49,531 nucleotides of DNA from Faecalibacterium sp. UBA1819 (GCA_002315015.1 DCEX01000034.1:1-49531), one strand, 5' to 3'. Shown: positions 16,882 to 25,065, numbered from the stretch's first letter. Numbers and translations: made by a program. Notes: generated from the sequence alone by a model not told the origin.

Positions 16882-17247
16882 TCAATACAAAAAGCCCTCG
16901 TCAAACCCCGCCGAAAAGCTGTCGCGTTTTGCGGCATAGGCCGTGCTGCGCACGCTGCCCGGTGCCGCCGAACGATGGCGCATCAGGTCAAGCTCTGCCT
17001 TTAAGCGTCCGTTTTCATACGCGCGGTAGGCATTCAGCGGCGACTCTCCCTGTGCAATGCGGCGCATGACCTCCACAGGCAGTACCCGGCTTTTCTGCAA
17101 ATCCGGCACCTCCCGCAAAAGCTCCAAATAAGGCTCTAACCGCGCTGTCTCCTCCTGCTGTTCCGCCTCGCTCGGCTCCCTTTCGGCGGATCCCTGTTCC
17201 TCCTGTGGTGTTTCGTCCAAAAGGCTGTCCTGTTCTTCCAATTCCAT
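16882..17247 (-). CDS. Probable phage scaffold protein
   Basis: A 121-residue, very acidic protein with a Glu/Gln-rich disordered N-terminus (about 1-38) and a helical C-terminus (LEPYLELLREVPDLQ..., GRLKAELDLMRH). It lies just upstream of the capsid gene. Length is short for a full scaffold but the composition and position match small scaffold proteins. ATG 17247 follows AAAGGAGAG. A longer frame to 17469 overlaps the zinc-ribbon gene and has no ribosome site. Confidence 0.68.
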   Translation of the reverse strand: MELEEQDSLLDETPQEEQGSAEREPSEAEQQEETARLEPYLELLREVPDLQKSRVLPVEVMRRIAQGESPLNAYRAYENGRLKAELDLMRHRSAAPGSVRSTAYAAKRDSFSAGFDEGFLY

Positions 17248-17273
17248 AGCGTTCTCTCCTTTCTTTTTGTCGT

Positions 17274-17477
17274 TTATTTCAACGCGGCTTGCCCGCTTTG
17301 AAAGCTTTTTTCGCACTGATACCCGGTCTCTTTGCGCCGCAGCACCTTTTGGCCAATTTCCTTTCGGTACTGCCCGCAGTTTCGGTTCACGCAGATATAA
17401 TGCAGCGTCACTTGCTCGGCGTCCACCTCTGCTGCCGACACCCGCGCCTGTGCGCGGCACGCTTGGCAAAACTCCAT
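17274..17477 (-). CDS. Small zinc-ribbon phage protein
   Basis: A 67-residue protein with two Cys pairs, C4-x2-C7 and C29-x4-C34 (CVNRNC), plus a further Cys near the end, which suits one zinc site. The basic C-terminus (KVLRRKETGYQCEK) suggests nucleic-acid or protein contact. It sits between portal and scaffold genes, a common place for such ribbons in Firmicute phages. ATG 17477 follows GGGGTGAGG. Function unknown. Confidence 0.7.
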   Translation of the reverse strand: MEFCQACRAQARVSAAEVDAEQVTLHYICVNRNCGQYRKEIGQKVLRRKETGYQCEKSFQSGQAALK

Positions 17478-17481
17478 TTCC

Positions 17482-19101
17482 TCACCCCCTTTGCTGTGCC
17501 GCCGCAGCCACCGCGCTTTTCAGCTTTCCGGCTGCGGACGGATGCTCCATTTGCGTGTCCGCCGCCGCTGTCTGCTGCTTTTTGATGGCTTCAATCAGCT
17601 GAGTCTTGCCCGGAATATAGCCGCGCGGCATATTTTCTAGGTAGGCGACCGCGTCCTGCAAAATACCATTGCTGAACAAATTGTCCAGCGTCTGTACCTG
17701 CATCAGCTCGCTCCAATAGGTCGCCGCACCCACTTCGACATTCAACTGCAAATTCCAGCCGCGCAAGGTGGTAAAATCAAACAGCGCCATCTGAACCGTG
17801 TTCTCTCCGGTGTCCGAGGGCATGGCCGAGGGCAGTTCCAGCTTCACCGGGCGCACCCCGTAGTAGACTCCCATCATGTCCAGCCAAATGCGCACGCTGT
17901 CCTCAACAAAGCTGTAAAAATCCTGTTTTTGCAGTTCCAGCGGCATCGACGTCGCCTGCTGTGTCGCCACAATGGCGGAGGTATTTTCCGGCTTAATATT
18001 GCCCAGCACCGCGTCGGAAGCGCCCATCGTGTCGCGTGTATATGTAATGACGGCTTCAATCATCTCCAGTACCTGAGCCGACATATCCTGCGCCTTAAAG
18101 TTCGCGGCCACGGCAAGATTCGGGTCACCGTTTACGGCGATGGCCTCCCCCACACGGTTTGACCACCCGCGCGGCAGCAGCGAGCGGTTATAAACAATTT
18201 TGGGGAACGCCATGCTTTTAATGTGCTGCATACTCATCGCAAACAGCTTGTTGATAAAAATTTGGTTGGGAATCATGCCTGTAATCGCGGCTTGCCCGTG
18301 AAAGCAGCGCTTCACCTTTTCCCATGCAAAAAATGCCACCGGGTAGCGTTCCAGCCCTGTGTCCGTCGGCGGGGTCACCACGGCATCTTTTGTCACTTCG
18401 CAAAACCAAACGGTCGTGCGTCCGTTTGCGCCGCGTCGTTTCCAATATTTGCGAATTACCGTCACCTTTCCGTGTTCCGGCGGGCCTTCCTCACGGCTCA
18501 ACGGCTCGTCGGGGTAAATCTCCGCCCCTTCGGCAGCCATCTGCCGCACTTCCCGCACCAAACGGCGGAAATTTAAAAGCAGATACGGCTGCTTTTGGAG
18601 GTCATGCATCTGCGGATTGCCAAAATGGATGTCGGTGTTTTCCACAATCTCCGCCTCAATCACGCCGCCCGCATTTTCCCCATTTTGTCCCTCTGTGTTG
18701 AAAAAGTAATGAATGCAGCCGTCGCCGTCCACCGCCGCGTTGCGAATCACCTCTCGTGTTTTCTTTTTGAAGGCCGTCTGCTCCATAATTTCATCAAATT
18801 TTCCTTCCAGCATCTTTGTGATGCAGCGGCGGTTTTCGTCTTCTTCAAAATCGGTCACGCCTACGGCAATGTCGTCCGATACCACGCTGGCAATAAAAAA
18901 CTTCACCACACGCGCTAATACATTCATCACGGGCTTGTCAAGGTCCGGGGCATGTACCCCTCTCCACTGGTTTCCAATATAAAAGTCCTCGTTCTTCTCC
19001 ACGGTTTCATACAGGTCAATGGCCTCGTTAAACGCTCTCGCCTGTTCGTATTCTTCAAACACCGCGCGCGGGTCAAATTCTTCCTGCTCCCAGTCGTTCA
19101 T
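17482..19101 (-). CDS. Phage portal protein
   Basis: A 539-residue portal, the dodecameric channel for DNA at one capsid vertex. The N-terminus (EEYEQARAFNEAIDLYETVEKNEDFYIGNQW) and the later ITGMIPNQIFINKLFAMSMQH...MGASDAVLGNIKPENTSAIVATQQAT segment are typical of P22-like portals. ATG 19101 is preceded by GGGGAGAGG and overlaps the upstream gene by 4 bp. A longer in-frame start at 19275 would overlap that gene entirely. Portal size and neighbours fit a short-tailed phage. Confidence 0.9.
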   Translation of the reverse strand: MNDWEQEEFDPRAVFEEYEQARAFNEAIDLYETVEKNEDFYIGNQWRGVHAPDLDKPVMNVLARVVKFFIASVVSDDIAVGVTDFEEDENRRCITKMLEGKFDEIMEQTAFKKKTREVIRNAAVDGDGCIHYFFNTEGQNGENAGGVIEAEIVENTDIHFGNPQMHDLQKQPYLLLNFRRLVREVRQMAAEGAEIYPDEPLSREEGPPEHGKVTVIRKYWKRRGANGRTTVWFCEVTKDAVVTPPTDTGLERYPVAFFAWEKVKRCFHGQAAITGMIPNQIFINKLFAMSMQHIKSMAFPKIVYNRSLLPRGWSNRVGEAIAVNGDPNLAVAANFKAQDMSAQVLEMIEAVITYTRDTMGASDAVLGNIKPENTSAIVATQQATSMPLELQKQDFYSFVEDSVRIWLDMMGVYYGVRPVKLELPSAMPSDTGENTVQMALFDFTTLRGWNLQLNVEVGAATYWSELMQVQTLDNLFSNGILQDAVAYLENMPRGYIPGKTQLIEAIKKQQTAAADTQMEHPSAAGKLKSAVAAAAQQRG

Positions 19102-19316
19102 CCTCTCTCCCCTTTCTCCTGCGGCTCTCCGCTGTACGCCCAAAAGCGCTCCCATTGACGCGCCACATTCTCTGCGTGTACGTCGTGCGGGGCAGGGCTG
19201 TTTGCCGCTTGCGCAGCCTTTACCAGCTCGGTCAGCTCGCCAATCTCTGCGCGCAGAGCCTCCATCTGCGCCCAAAGCGCACTCCAGTTGGCCTGCTCTT
19301 TTTTCCTTTCAAACAT
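19098..19316 (-). CDS. Small phage protein, coiled coil
   Basis: A 72-residue protein with one amphipathic helix (WSALWAQMEALRAEIGELTELVKAAQAA) likely to form a coiled coil, and a Trp-containing tail. It lies between large terminase and portal and overlaps the portal start by 4 bp, so it is translated with it. ATG 19316 follows GGAGGAA. No named family recognised. Confidence 0.65.
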   Translation of the reverse strand: MFERKKEQANWSALWAQMEALRAEIGELTELVKAAQAANSPAPHDVHAENVARQWERFWAYSGEPQEKGERG

Positions 19317-19328
19317 CGTGCGTTCCTC

Positions 19329-20960
19329 CTATCCGCCAAAGCTCATAAAATCATCCATTTGGCTCGTGTAATCGTCCGCTCTTTCCCAGCCGCGCAGCAC
19401 CGCGCCGCCTTCCACCCAGCTTGTCTGCTGCGGTCGAATGTAATGCGCAATCGCCAGCGCCATCACACAGTCATCATGTTCCCCCTGCATCGCTTCGGGG
19501 CGGCCGCGCTCGTTTTTCACAAATACCAGCATCTCCCGCAGCGTCTGTGCGTCCGAAATCAATTCCGGCTGTTCTCGAACCAAACGCACCAAATCCGCTA
19601 AAATCACCGGCCTTGTCTGCATCGTGGTGCGAAAGCCCCATTTTTTCTGCGGCCTGTGCGTGTAGGTGTCCTCCTGCTCGCGCATAAATTGGCGCGGGTA
19701 TCCCAGCCGCTCCACCGTTTTAATCGGATAGGTGGAAAAATTGGCCTCAATTCCTAACAGTGCCGTGTTGTACCAGTACCCCAGCGCCATCACTTCACAG
19801 GCAAAGGCATCCTCGTCATATTTTCGCCTCAGCACAGCCGCCTGTTTTCCCGTGATGTTGTTCACCACCTGCGCCACAAACCAGTCGCTCCCGTCTCCGG
19901 CGGTGTCCGCGCCAATCACATACGGTACTCCCTCCTCCGGCTCCTCATACACCCAAACGCCGCCGCGCTCGCTCGGTTCAGCGCCGTGAAACGCCAGCCG
20001 CTCCAAGCCTTGTTCCACTGCGCAAGCGTAGTGCAGCCGGGCGCGGTACAGCGGCTTTAACCCGTCATTCAACCGGCCCATAATGGCGTCTTTGTCAAAA
20101 ATACAGCTGCCTGTCGATAAAAACGCTTCCTCCGGGCAAGCCGGATATTCCTGACGAAACAGCTGCAAATCTCCCGCGCAGTTGTTTTCAATGCACCAGC
20201 GCCGCCACGCCAGCTGTTCGTTATCCAGGCTGTACCGCCGTTTCAATTCGCGCTCATAGTCCGAAAGCTCAAATCCTGTGTAAGGTCTGCGGTATTCCTC
20301 CAGCTCCCACCATGCGCAGAACACGGGTACAAACTCACTTTCTCCCGCTGCCGCACGGTCCCACATGCTTTTAAATTCGTCAAAACCGTTGGCTGTGCTC
20401 TCAATGATCACCATGCTCCCCGGCGTGTCCGGCACCGCCTGCATGGCTCCTGCCAGGGTCAGCCGCTTGTCGCCCGGCCAAAAGGCAAATTCCGAAAGAT
20501 GCAGGTTTTGAAAGGTGTCCGAGCGTCCAATGCCGCTTCCTCCGGCGGTCATCACTCGTACCGTGCTGTCCAATCCGCCTTTTCCTTTCGCGGCAAATAC
20601 CAGTTCTTTTGCATTGCCCAGCTTTTGCTCCGGTTTCAGCCCGGCGGGTAATTCGCTGTACATCAGCTTCGCCATGCGGTACAAGTTGGCGCTTGCATCC
20701 TCCGTATGCGCCACAATGCCGCTTTTTACGCCCGTTCCCGTCACTGTTCTTTTAAACATCATCGCCTCCACCAGCGTGGAAAATCCCATCTGCCGTGCCT
20801 TCAGCACAATTGCCCGCAGCGGCTTTCCCTGCTCGTGCTGCTGTTTCAGAGCGCTGTACAGCTTTTTTTGCGGCAGATTCAGCTTCATAGGAATCACTTC
20901 GCCCTGTTTGCTGCGAATCTTGATAAAACGCTCTATGTACGCCTGTGTATTGATTGCCAA
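19329..20960 (-). CDS. Phage terminase large subunit
   Basis: A 543-residue DNA-packaging motor. The ATPase half has a deviant Walker A (VLKARQMGFST, about 52-62) and a Walker B-like LHLSEFAF near 155. The C-terminal RNase-H-fold nuclease has acidic positions GADTAGDGSDW (~345), GIEANF (~395) and EHDDCVMALA (~505). The start is TTG 20960 behind GGGGGTGAG. It follows the small subunit in the leftward operon. No Lys in the classical Walker A position is seen, as in many TerL proteins of this group. Confidence 0.92.
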   Translation of the reverse strand: MAINTQAYIERFIKIRSKQGEVIPMKLNLPQKKLYSALKQQHEQGKPLRAIVLKARQMGFSTLVEAMMFKRTVTGTGVKSGIVAHTEDASANLYRMAKLMYSELPAGLKPEQKLGNAKELVFAAKGKGGLDSTVRVMTAGGSGIGRSDTFQNLHLSEFAFWPGDKRLTLAGAMQAVPDTPGSMVIIESTANGFDEFKSMWDRAAAGESEFVPVFCAWWELEEYRRPYTGFELSDYERELKRRYSLDNEQLAWRRWCIENNCAGDLQLFRQEYPACPEEAFLSTGSCIFDKDAIMGRLNDGLKPLYRARLHYACAVEQGLERLAFHGAEPSERGGVWVYEEPEEGVPYVIGADTAGDGSDWFVAQVVNNITGKQAAVLRRKYDEDAFACEVMALGYWYNTALLGIEANFSTYPIKTVERLGYPRQFMREQEDTYTHRPQKKWGFRTTMQTRPVILADLVRLVREQPELISDAQTLREMLVFVKNERGRPEAMQGEHDDCVMALAIAHYIRPQQTSWVEGGAVLRGWERADDYTSQMDDFMSFGG

Positions 20961-20978
20961 TGTCTCACCCCCGTTTTT

Positions 20979-21491
20979 TCAAAATTCCTCTCCCATCACG
21001 CTTTTCAACAGCGTTTCATAGTTTTGCAATTCACCGTCCGCTCGGGGCATCTCCTCCTTTGCACGCACCGCCATCAGTGTTTTCAAAAAGGTTGCCGCCG
21101 TCGTGTCGCTCAAGTGGTAATAACTTTCCAGCGCCGTTTCCAGCCGCGTTCGCTCGCGTGTTACTTCTTCACTTTCGCCCTTTTCCTTCGGTCCCAAACG
21201 GCGCAGCTGTCCGCGAATCTGCTCCATTTCCCGCTCGGCAGTACACGCCGTTTCCAAGCGCCGAACCAGCAAATCCACATTCATGCGCATTCCCTCCCGC
21301 GCCATTTGCCCCAGTGCTTGCTGGCTGTTTTCCCTCTGCGCTGGTTCACTTTCCTGCTTGTGCCACTTGCGCAAGGTCGAAACCGAAACCCCACACCGTT
21401 CACTCACCTGCGCAAAGCTCATTCCCTCCCTGAGCTTTTTCAAGCAGGCACGCTTTTCTTTTTCCGAATAAGACCTTCCCTTTTTCTTCAC
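20979..21491 (-). CDS. Phage terminase small subunit
   Basis: A 170-residue protein with an N-terminal helix-turn-helix (EGMSFAQVSERCGVSVSTLRKWHK, about 22-45) for DNA recognition, followed by helical oligomerisation regions. Size and position directly before TerL fit TerS. The start is GTG 21491 behind AGGAGAG, overlapping the preceding small frame by 4 bp (GTGA). Confidence 0.82.
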   Translation of the reverse strand: MKKKGRSYSEKEKRACLKKLREGMSFAQVSERCGVSVSTLRKWHKQESEPAQRENSQQALGQMAREGMRMNVDLLVRRLETACTAEREMEQIRGQLRRLGPKEKGESEEVTRERTRLETALESYYHLSDTTAATFLKTLMAVRAKEEMPRADGELQNYETLLKSVMGEEF

Positions 21492-21694
21492 GCTCTTTTC
21501 TCTCCTTCCTCTCTCATTCCCCTCAAAGCCCGCTGATATCGGCGTGTTCCTGGAATTTCATAGCAGATCAGCGGCGCTTGAAATCGCTCGCAGGGCTTGT
21601 CCGTCATCCCCCTGCAAGCAGCTTTGCATATAAGGCATTGCGCACGGCTGCCCAACCCCCATGCGCTCCATTTACCTTCGGTCACGCACAGCAC
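21488..21694 (-). CDS. Possible small Cys-containing phage protein
   Basis: A 68-residue frame with Cys pairs (CLICKAAC) and a basic C-terminus. Support is its fit into the operon: it overlaps the previous stop by 23 bp and ends with a 4-bp GTGA overlap onto the terminase start. The GTG start at 21694 has only a weak G-rich ribosome site. The composition is plausible but I do not recognise a family, and part of this stretch may be non-coding. Confidence 0.4.
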   Translation of the reverse strand: MLCVTEGKWSAWGLGSRAQCLICKAACRGMTDKPCERFQAPLICYEIPGTRRYQRALRGMREEGEKRA

Positions 21695-21875
21695 CCCCGT
21701 CAGCCTTTACCTTTTTCACTTTTACCGAAACCCCCGCCTGCCGCCTTACCCGCAAAAGTTCCGGTCTTGTCATGCGGCAAGTCTCCGCCAACGCCTTCGC
21801 GCTTCTTTCACAAGCCAAAGGAAGCTCATAGGCATCATTCGTCACCAACATCCAAAACAGTTTTCTTTTCGACAT
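21672..21875 (-). CDS. Small conserved-type phage protein
   Basis: A 67-residue protein beginning SKRKLFWMLVTNDAYELPLACERSAKALAE, a pattern seen near terminase genes in clostridial prophages, with a very basic tail. ATG 21875 follows AGAGGAGA. It overlaps the end of the cro-like gene by 41 bp. Function unknown; it may regulate late expression or bind DNA. Confidence 0.62.
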   Translation of the reverse strand: MSKRKLFWMLVTNDAYELPLACERSAKALAETCRMTRPELLRVRRQAGVSVKVKKVKADGGAVRDRR

Positions 21876-22110
21876 TTTCTCCTCTTTTGTCCCATTTTCG
21901 GGATGATTTTGACAAAAAAATTTCACTCTTTTCTGCCTCATCCTGCAATTGTACTATCATACAAATGCGCATCACTTCCCAGGTGTTCCATACGCAAATG
22001 CCGTCCATCTTCTCTGTAAGGCGCTTTTCCGAGAGTTTTAAATACTTTGCCAGCTCGGCTTTTGAAATTCCTTGCTCGTTCATTTTTCGTTCCAGCAAAT
22101 TGGTTTTCAT
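21835..22110 (-). CDS. Cro-like helix-turn-helix protein
   Basis: A 91-residue protein with an XRE-type helix-turn-helix in its first 60 residues (NEQGISKAELAKYLKLSEKRLTEKM). It is the first gene of the leftward phage operon, directly divergent from the CI-like repressor, so it likely plays the Cro role. AAGGGGT precedes ATG 22110. One palindromic operator lies inside its coding region at 21889-21904, and two lie upstream. Confidence 0.72.
   Translation of the reverse strand: MKTNLLERKMNEQGISKAELAKYLKLSEKRLTEKMDGICVWNTWEVMRICMIVQLQDEAEKSEIFLSKSSRKWDKRGENVEKKTVLDVGDE
21889..21904. promoter_or_regulatory. Phage operator copy 1
   Basis: GTCCCATTTTCGGGAT, a near-palindrome of the same kind as the two upstream copies, inside the cro-like gene. 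It may allow looping or a roadblock by the repressor. Confidence 0.5.
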
Positions 22111-22127
22111 CTTACCCCTTCTTTCTC

Positions 22128-22143
22128 ATCCCATTTTTGGGAT
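22128..22143. promoter_or_regulatory. Phage operator copy 2
   Basis: ATCCCATTTTTGGGAT, a perfect palindrome with 6-bp arms and a TTTT centre. It lies just downstream of the -10 of the leftward promoter, over the predicted start region. Confidence 0.7.
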
Positions 22144-22149
22144 GCATAT

Positions 22150-22178
22150 ACCATACCACACTTATTTTCTCTTGTCAA
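22150..22178 (-). promoter_or_regulatory. Leftward (lytic-type) phage promoter
   Basis: On the minus strand TTGACA (22178-22173), a 17-bp spacer and TATGGT (22155-22150). Operator 3 overlaps the -35 and operator 2 follows the -10, so repressor binding would shut it off. It would drive the cro-like gene and probably the late operon. Confidence 0.68.
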
Positions 22179-22192
22179 CCCATTTTTGGGAT
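22177..22192. promoter_or_regulatory. Phage operator copy 3
   Basis: AACCCATTTTTGGGAT, identical to copy 2 in 14 of 16 positions, 49 bp from copy 2 start to start. It overlaps the -35 of the leftward promoter and ends 18 bp before the -35 of the repressor promoter. Confidence 0.68.
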
Positions 22193-22210
22193 ATTTTTTA
22201 AAATTTTTTA

Positions 22211-22239
22211 TTGCATTTGTAGGACGATTCGGGTATACT
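22211..22239 (+). promoter_or_regulatory. Promoter of the CI-like repressor
   Basis: TTGCAT (22211-22216), a 17-bp spacer and TATACT (22234-22239), predicted start about 22246, leading to the repressor ATG at 22320. Confidence 0.65.
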
Positions 22240-22319
22240 TACATTAAAGACACTCGCTCTGCCGTTTCCTTTTTTCGGCGGACATTGTCGCAAGAACAGA
22301 TGACAAGGAGGTCAGTTCT

Positions 22320-22949
22320 ATGAATGAAATTTCCAAACGCCTGCAACAATTTTACGAACAAAGCGGGCTTTCCTATGCCGATTTAGCGCTGCGTACCGGG
22401 GTTCCCAAATCGGCGCTTCAGCGCTATATTTCCGGCACCACCGAAAAAATCCCCATGGATCGGCTGGAAAAGTTGGCCTATGCGCTCGATACCACGCCGC
22501 AGGTGCTCATGGGTTGGCAGCACGATGAAAACAGCGACATTCCGCCGGGGTTTTCTCCTTTGCCGGAAATGCGTCGTGTTCCCTTGGTTGGGCGCATCGC
22601 GTGCGGCAGTCCCATCACAGCCGAACAAAACATTGAAGATTATGTGGAAGTTCCCGTCACACACCACGCCGATTTTGCTCTGCGCTGCGAAGGCGACAGC
22701 ATGATTGACGCCGGTATTGCCGACGGCGACATCGTCTATATTCGCCGCCAGCCGGATATTGAAAACGGCCAAATCGCCGCGGTGCGCATTGGCGACGAAG
22801 CCACACTCAAGCGTGTGTATAAAACGGCAGATGCCATTACGCTCATGCCCGCCAATGCCGCCTACCCGCCCTATATTCTCACCGGTGAGCAAATGCAGGA
22901 GCTTGTCATTGAGGGCAAAGCCGTCGGCTTTACCCATTGGTATGTGTAA
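22320..22949 (+). CDS. CI/LexA-type phage repressor with S24 domain
   Basis: A 209-residue repressor. Residues about 5-65 are an XRE helix-turn-helix (LSYADLALRTGVPKSALQRY). Residues about 85-205 are an S24 (LexA/UmuD) domain with likely cleavage between C95 and G96, nucleophile S127 (GDSM) and general base K164 (ATLKRVY). RecA-stimulated self-cleavage after DNA damage is therefore expected. AAGGAGG precedes ATG 22320. It is divergent from the cro-like gene, and the palindromes at 22128 and 22177 are the probable binding sites. Confidence 0.9.
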   Translation: MNEISKRLQQFYEQSGLSYADLALRTGVPKSALQRYISGTTEKIPMDRLEKLAYALDTTPQVLMGWQHDENSDIPPGFSPLPEMRRVPLVGRIACGSPITAEQNIEDYVEVPVTHHADFALRCEGDSMIDAGIADGDIVYIRRQPDIENGQIAAVRIGDEATLKRVYKTADAITLMPANAAYPPYILTGEQMQELVIEGKAVGFTHWYV

Positions 22950-22997
22950 CCGCTGCTTTTTCTTTTCACTCCATCTAGGAAAGGTTGAATTGTTTTT

Positions 22998-24287
22998 ATG
23001 CTTGTTTCTACTCCGCTTTCGCGGCGCAGCCAGTTTCTTTTGCTCACGTTGATTCCGCTCTATTTTATGGTCGCGGCCTTTTTCTTTCAAACGCCGGGCG
23101 AAATCATCGCGGGCATGGGGCGTATTTTGCAAGAGCCTGATTTTTTAATTACTGATTATTTTGTTGTGGGCGGCATTGGCGCAGCCTTTTTTAATGCAGG
23201 CTTGCTCTCTCTGTTCACTGTCGGGCTCATTTACTTTCTCGGCATGGAAATGGACGGCCACACGATTACTTCCCTATGCCTTATGTTTGGCTTTTCCCTG
23301 TTTGGGAAAAATATTCTCAATATCTGGGCGCTGCTGGCGGGCGTTTGGCTTTATGCCAAATACCACCGCACCCCTTTTTCCCGCTACGTCTACGTCGGCC
23401 TTTACAGCACCAGCCTTTCGCCCATTATTACACAAATCACGCAAATCCCGCAGCTGGCCGTGTTTCCTGTCCCCGTTCGCTTGTTGTTTGCCATCGCCGT
23501 GGGCATTGCCATCGGCTTTGTCATTCCGCCGCTTGCCACGCATGTCCATTACGCACATAAAGGTTATTCGCTCTATAACGTTGGGTTTGCCTGCGGCATT
23601 ATCGCCACCATTGTGGTTTCGCTGTTTCGTTCCTTCAATATCGAAATGGAGCAGCGCCTGATTTGGCACAGCGGAATGCGCATTCAATTTCTCGTTCTTC
23701 TTTCGGCTCTCTTTGTTTGCATGGCGCTTGGCGCCGTCGTCATGGGAGGGCGTGATGTTTTCCGGCAATATCGGCTGCTGCTCAAACTTCCCGGTGTCGG
23801 CGGCACCGATTTTCTGCGCGACAGTACGCGCTGTGCCACTGTTTTCAATATGGCGGCCAACGGCCTGTTCTCGGTTCTGCTTGTGCTTCTCGTCGGCGGT
23901 GAGCTCAATGGGCCGGTCATCGGCAGTATTTTCACCATCATTGGCTTCAGTGCCACCGGTAAGCATGTGCGCAATATTTTCCCCATTATGCTCGGGGTCT
24001 ATCTTGCCAGCCTCATCAAACACTGGAATTTATGCGACCCCTCTCCCATGCTGGCGTTTCTTCTCTCCACTACACTTGCACCCATCGCGGGTGAATTCGG
24101 CATCATTTGCGGTGTCATCGCCGGTTTTTTACATTCCTCCGTGGTTCTCAATACCGGCATTTTATACGGCGGCATGAATTTATACAACAACGGCTTTGCC
24201 GGCGGTCTTATCGCTATTTTTATGATTCCCGTCATCCAGTCCATCCGCTCCCGCAAAGCCCGCGCCAAAGAAAATCTCTCTTTGTAA
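22998..24287 (+). CDS. DUF1576 multi-spanning membrane protein
   Basis: A 429-residue protein with about ten to twelve hydrophobic segments. Two halves look related: DYFVVGGIGAAFFNAGLLSL...GKNILNIW in the first and the LNGPVIGSIFTIIGFSATGKHVRNIFPI stretch in the second, which fits DUF1576. Repeated Gly-rich hairpins suggest a transporter fold. The start ATG 22998 has AGGAAAGG 13 bases upstream, which is loose. It follows the phage repressor by 48 bp and is followed by a strong terminator. The substrate is unknown. Confidence 0.8.
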   Translation: MLVSTPLSRRSQFLLLTLIPLYFMVAAFFFQTPGEIIAGMGRILQEPDFLITDYFVVGGIGAAFFNAGLLSLFTVGLIYFLGMEMDGHTITSLCLMFGFSLFGKNILNIWALLAGVWLYAKYHRTPFSRYVYVGLYSTSLSPIITQITQIPQLAVFPVPVRLLFAIAVGIAIGFVIPPLATHVHYAHKGYSLYNVGFACGIIATIVVSLFRSFNIEMEQRLIWHSGMRIQFLVLLSALFVCMALGAVVMGGRDVFRQYRLLLKLPGVGGTDFLRDSTRCATVFNMAANGLFSVLLVLLVGGELNGPVIGSIFTIIGFSATGKHVRNIFPIMLGVYLASLIKHWNLCDPSPMLAFLLSTTLAPIAGEFGIICGVIAGFLHSSVVLNTGILYGGMNLYNNGFAGGLIAIFMIPVIQSIRSRKARAKENLSL

Positions 24288-24307
24288 CCAAAACTTTTGC
24301 ACACAGA

Positions 24308-24346
24308 AAAAGGACACAGGAAAGCGCGTCTTTCCTGTGTCCTTTT
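24308..24346. terminator. Bidirectional terminator
   Basis: AAAAGGACACAGGAAAG pairs perfectly with CTTTCCTGTGTCCTTTT around a 5-base loop (CGCGT). The T-rich side follows the DUF1576 gene; the A-rich side serves the chemotaxis fragment on the other strand. Confidence 0.88.
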
Positions 24347-24372
24347 CTCTTTTCTTTGCTTCCAAGCGCCGT

Positions 24373-24813
24373 TTACGCAGTCTGCAATTGAAACTTGCTC
24401 ATCAACTTGCGCAGCACATTCGCCTGGCCCGACAGTTCTTCACTTGCTGCCGCCGTCTGCTGTGCCGTTGCGGAATTGGTCTGCACCACGTTGGAAATCC
24501 GGTTCACACCCTCCGTGGTTTGGTGAATCGCTTCATCCTGCATTTTGGAGTTTTCCGCAATATTCTGCGCTCTCTGTGCCACACGGTCCACATGTTCCGC
24601 CACTCGTCCAAACGACTGGGCCGTTTCATTGGCAATGCTTGTTCCATGTTTCACCGCACGCATCGCCTGCTCAATTAAAATGGTCGTGTTTTTGGAAGAC
24701 TCCGCTGTCTTTCCTGCCAAATTGCGCACCTCGTCGGCTGCCACTGCAAGGCCCTTTCCTGCCTGCCCGGCGCGTGCTGCTTCCATGTTTTCATCATTTT
24801 TTGTTTTTTCCAT
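24373..24813 (-). pseudogene. Truncated methyl-accepting chemotaxis protein
   Basis: A 146-codon remnant of the C-terminal signalling domain. It contains [23 protein letters not shown], the conserved hairpin tip of chemotaxis receptors, and the following helix with [30 protein letters not shown]. The sensor, membrane and HAMP parts and the upstream half of the cytoplasmic hairpin are missing. The only start at 24813 has AAAAGG directly against the ATG, which is poor. No other chemotaxis genes are near. It is best read as a broken gene, although a free short signalling protein cannot be excluded. Confidence 0.75.
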
Positions 24814-24989
24814 CCTTTTCTTTTTTATTGTGAAGAAAACATTTGCATTTCCAATTTTTTACCATTCTCCTTTCTTATTGCAACATTCCCCCTATTGTCA
24901 AACAAGTAAAACTTATTATTTTTTCCAATAAATTTCTTTTTATTTACATCCATCACATTTTGCCTTTGCCGCTCTCTTGTCTGTTTTCA

Positions 24990-25040
24990 AAAAACACAAG
25001 CCGCGCTGGCTTCTTTTGCTCCAGCGCGGCTTGTGTTTTT
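24990..25040 (-). terminator. Terminator of the small Cys-rich gene
   Basis: AAAAACACAAGCCGCGCTGG (24990-25009) pairs perfectly over 20 bp with 25021-25040. On the minus strand it ends in TTTTT followed by more T/A bases. It lies 26 bp after the gene at 25066-25257. The 24814-24989 stretch beyond it shows nothing I can name. Confidence 0.85.
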
Positions 25041-25065
25041 GGGTCTATATTCTGTTTTCCATCGT

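Larger units (their letters stand above)
7721..22949. mobile_element. Phage-derived block: late genes plus repressor, no integrase or replication genes
   Basis: Genes run leftward in the order small terminase, large terminase, portal, scaffold-like, capsid, connector, large tail protein, fibres, amidase, holin, coiled-coil protein. A CI-like repressor diverges at the right end. There is no tape measure, sheath or tail-tube set, which suggests a short-tailed (podovirus-like) particle. No integrase, excisionase, polymerase, primase or helicase is present. The left edge abuts the GTPase-RNase gene with only 6 bp between stop codons, and no direct-repeat attachment sites were seen. It may be a decayed prophage, a satellite-like element or a domesticated particle. 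Boundaries are inferred. Confidence 0.7.

Noticed and set aside
15672..17069. A 465-codon plus-strand frame across the capsid gene
   Set aside because: It is antisense to the capsid gene, has no ribosome site and no recognisable domain.
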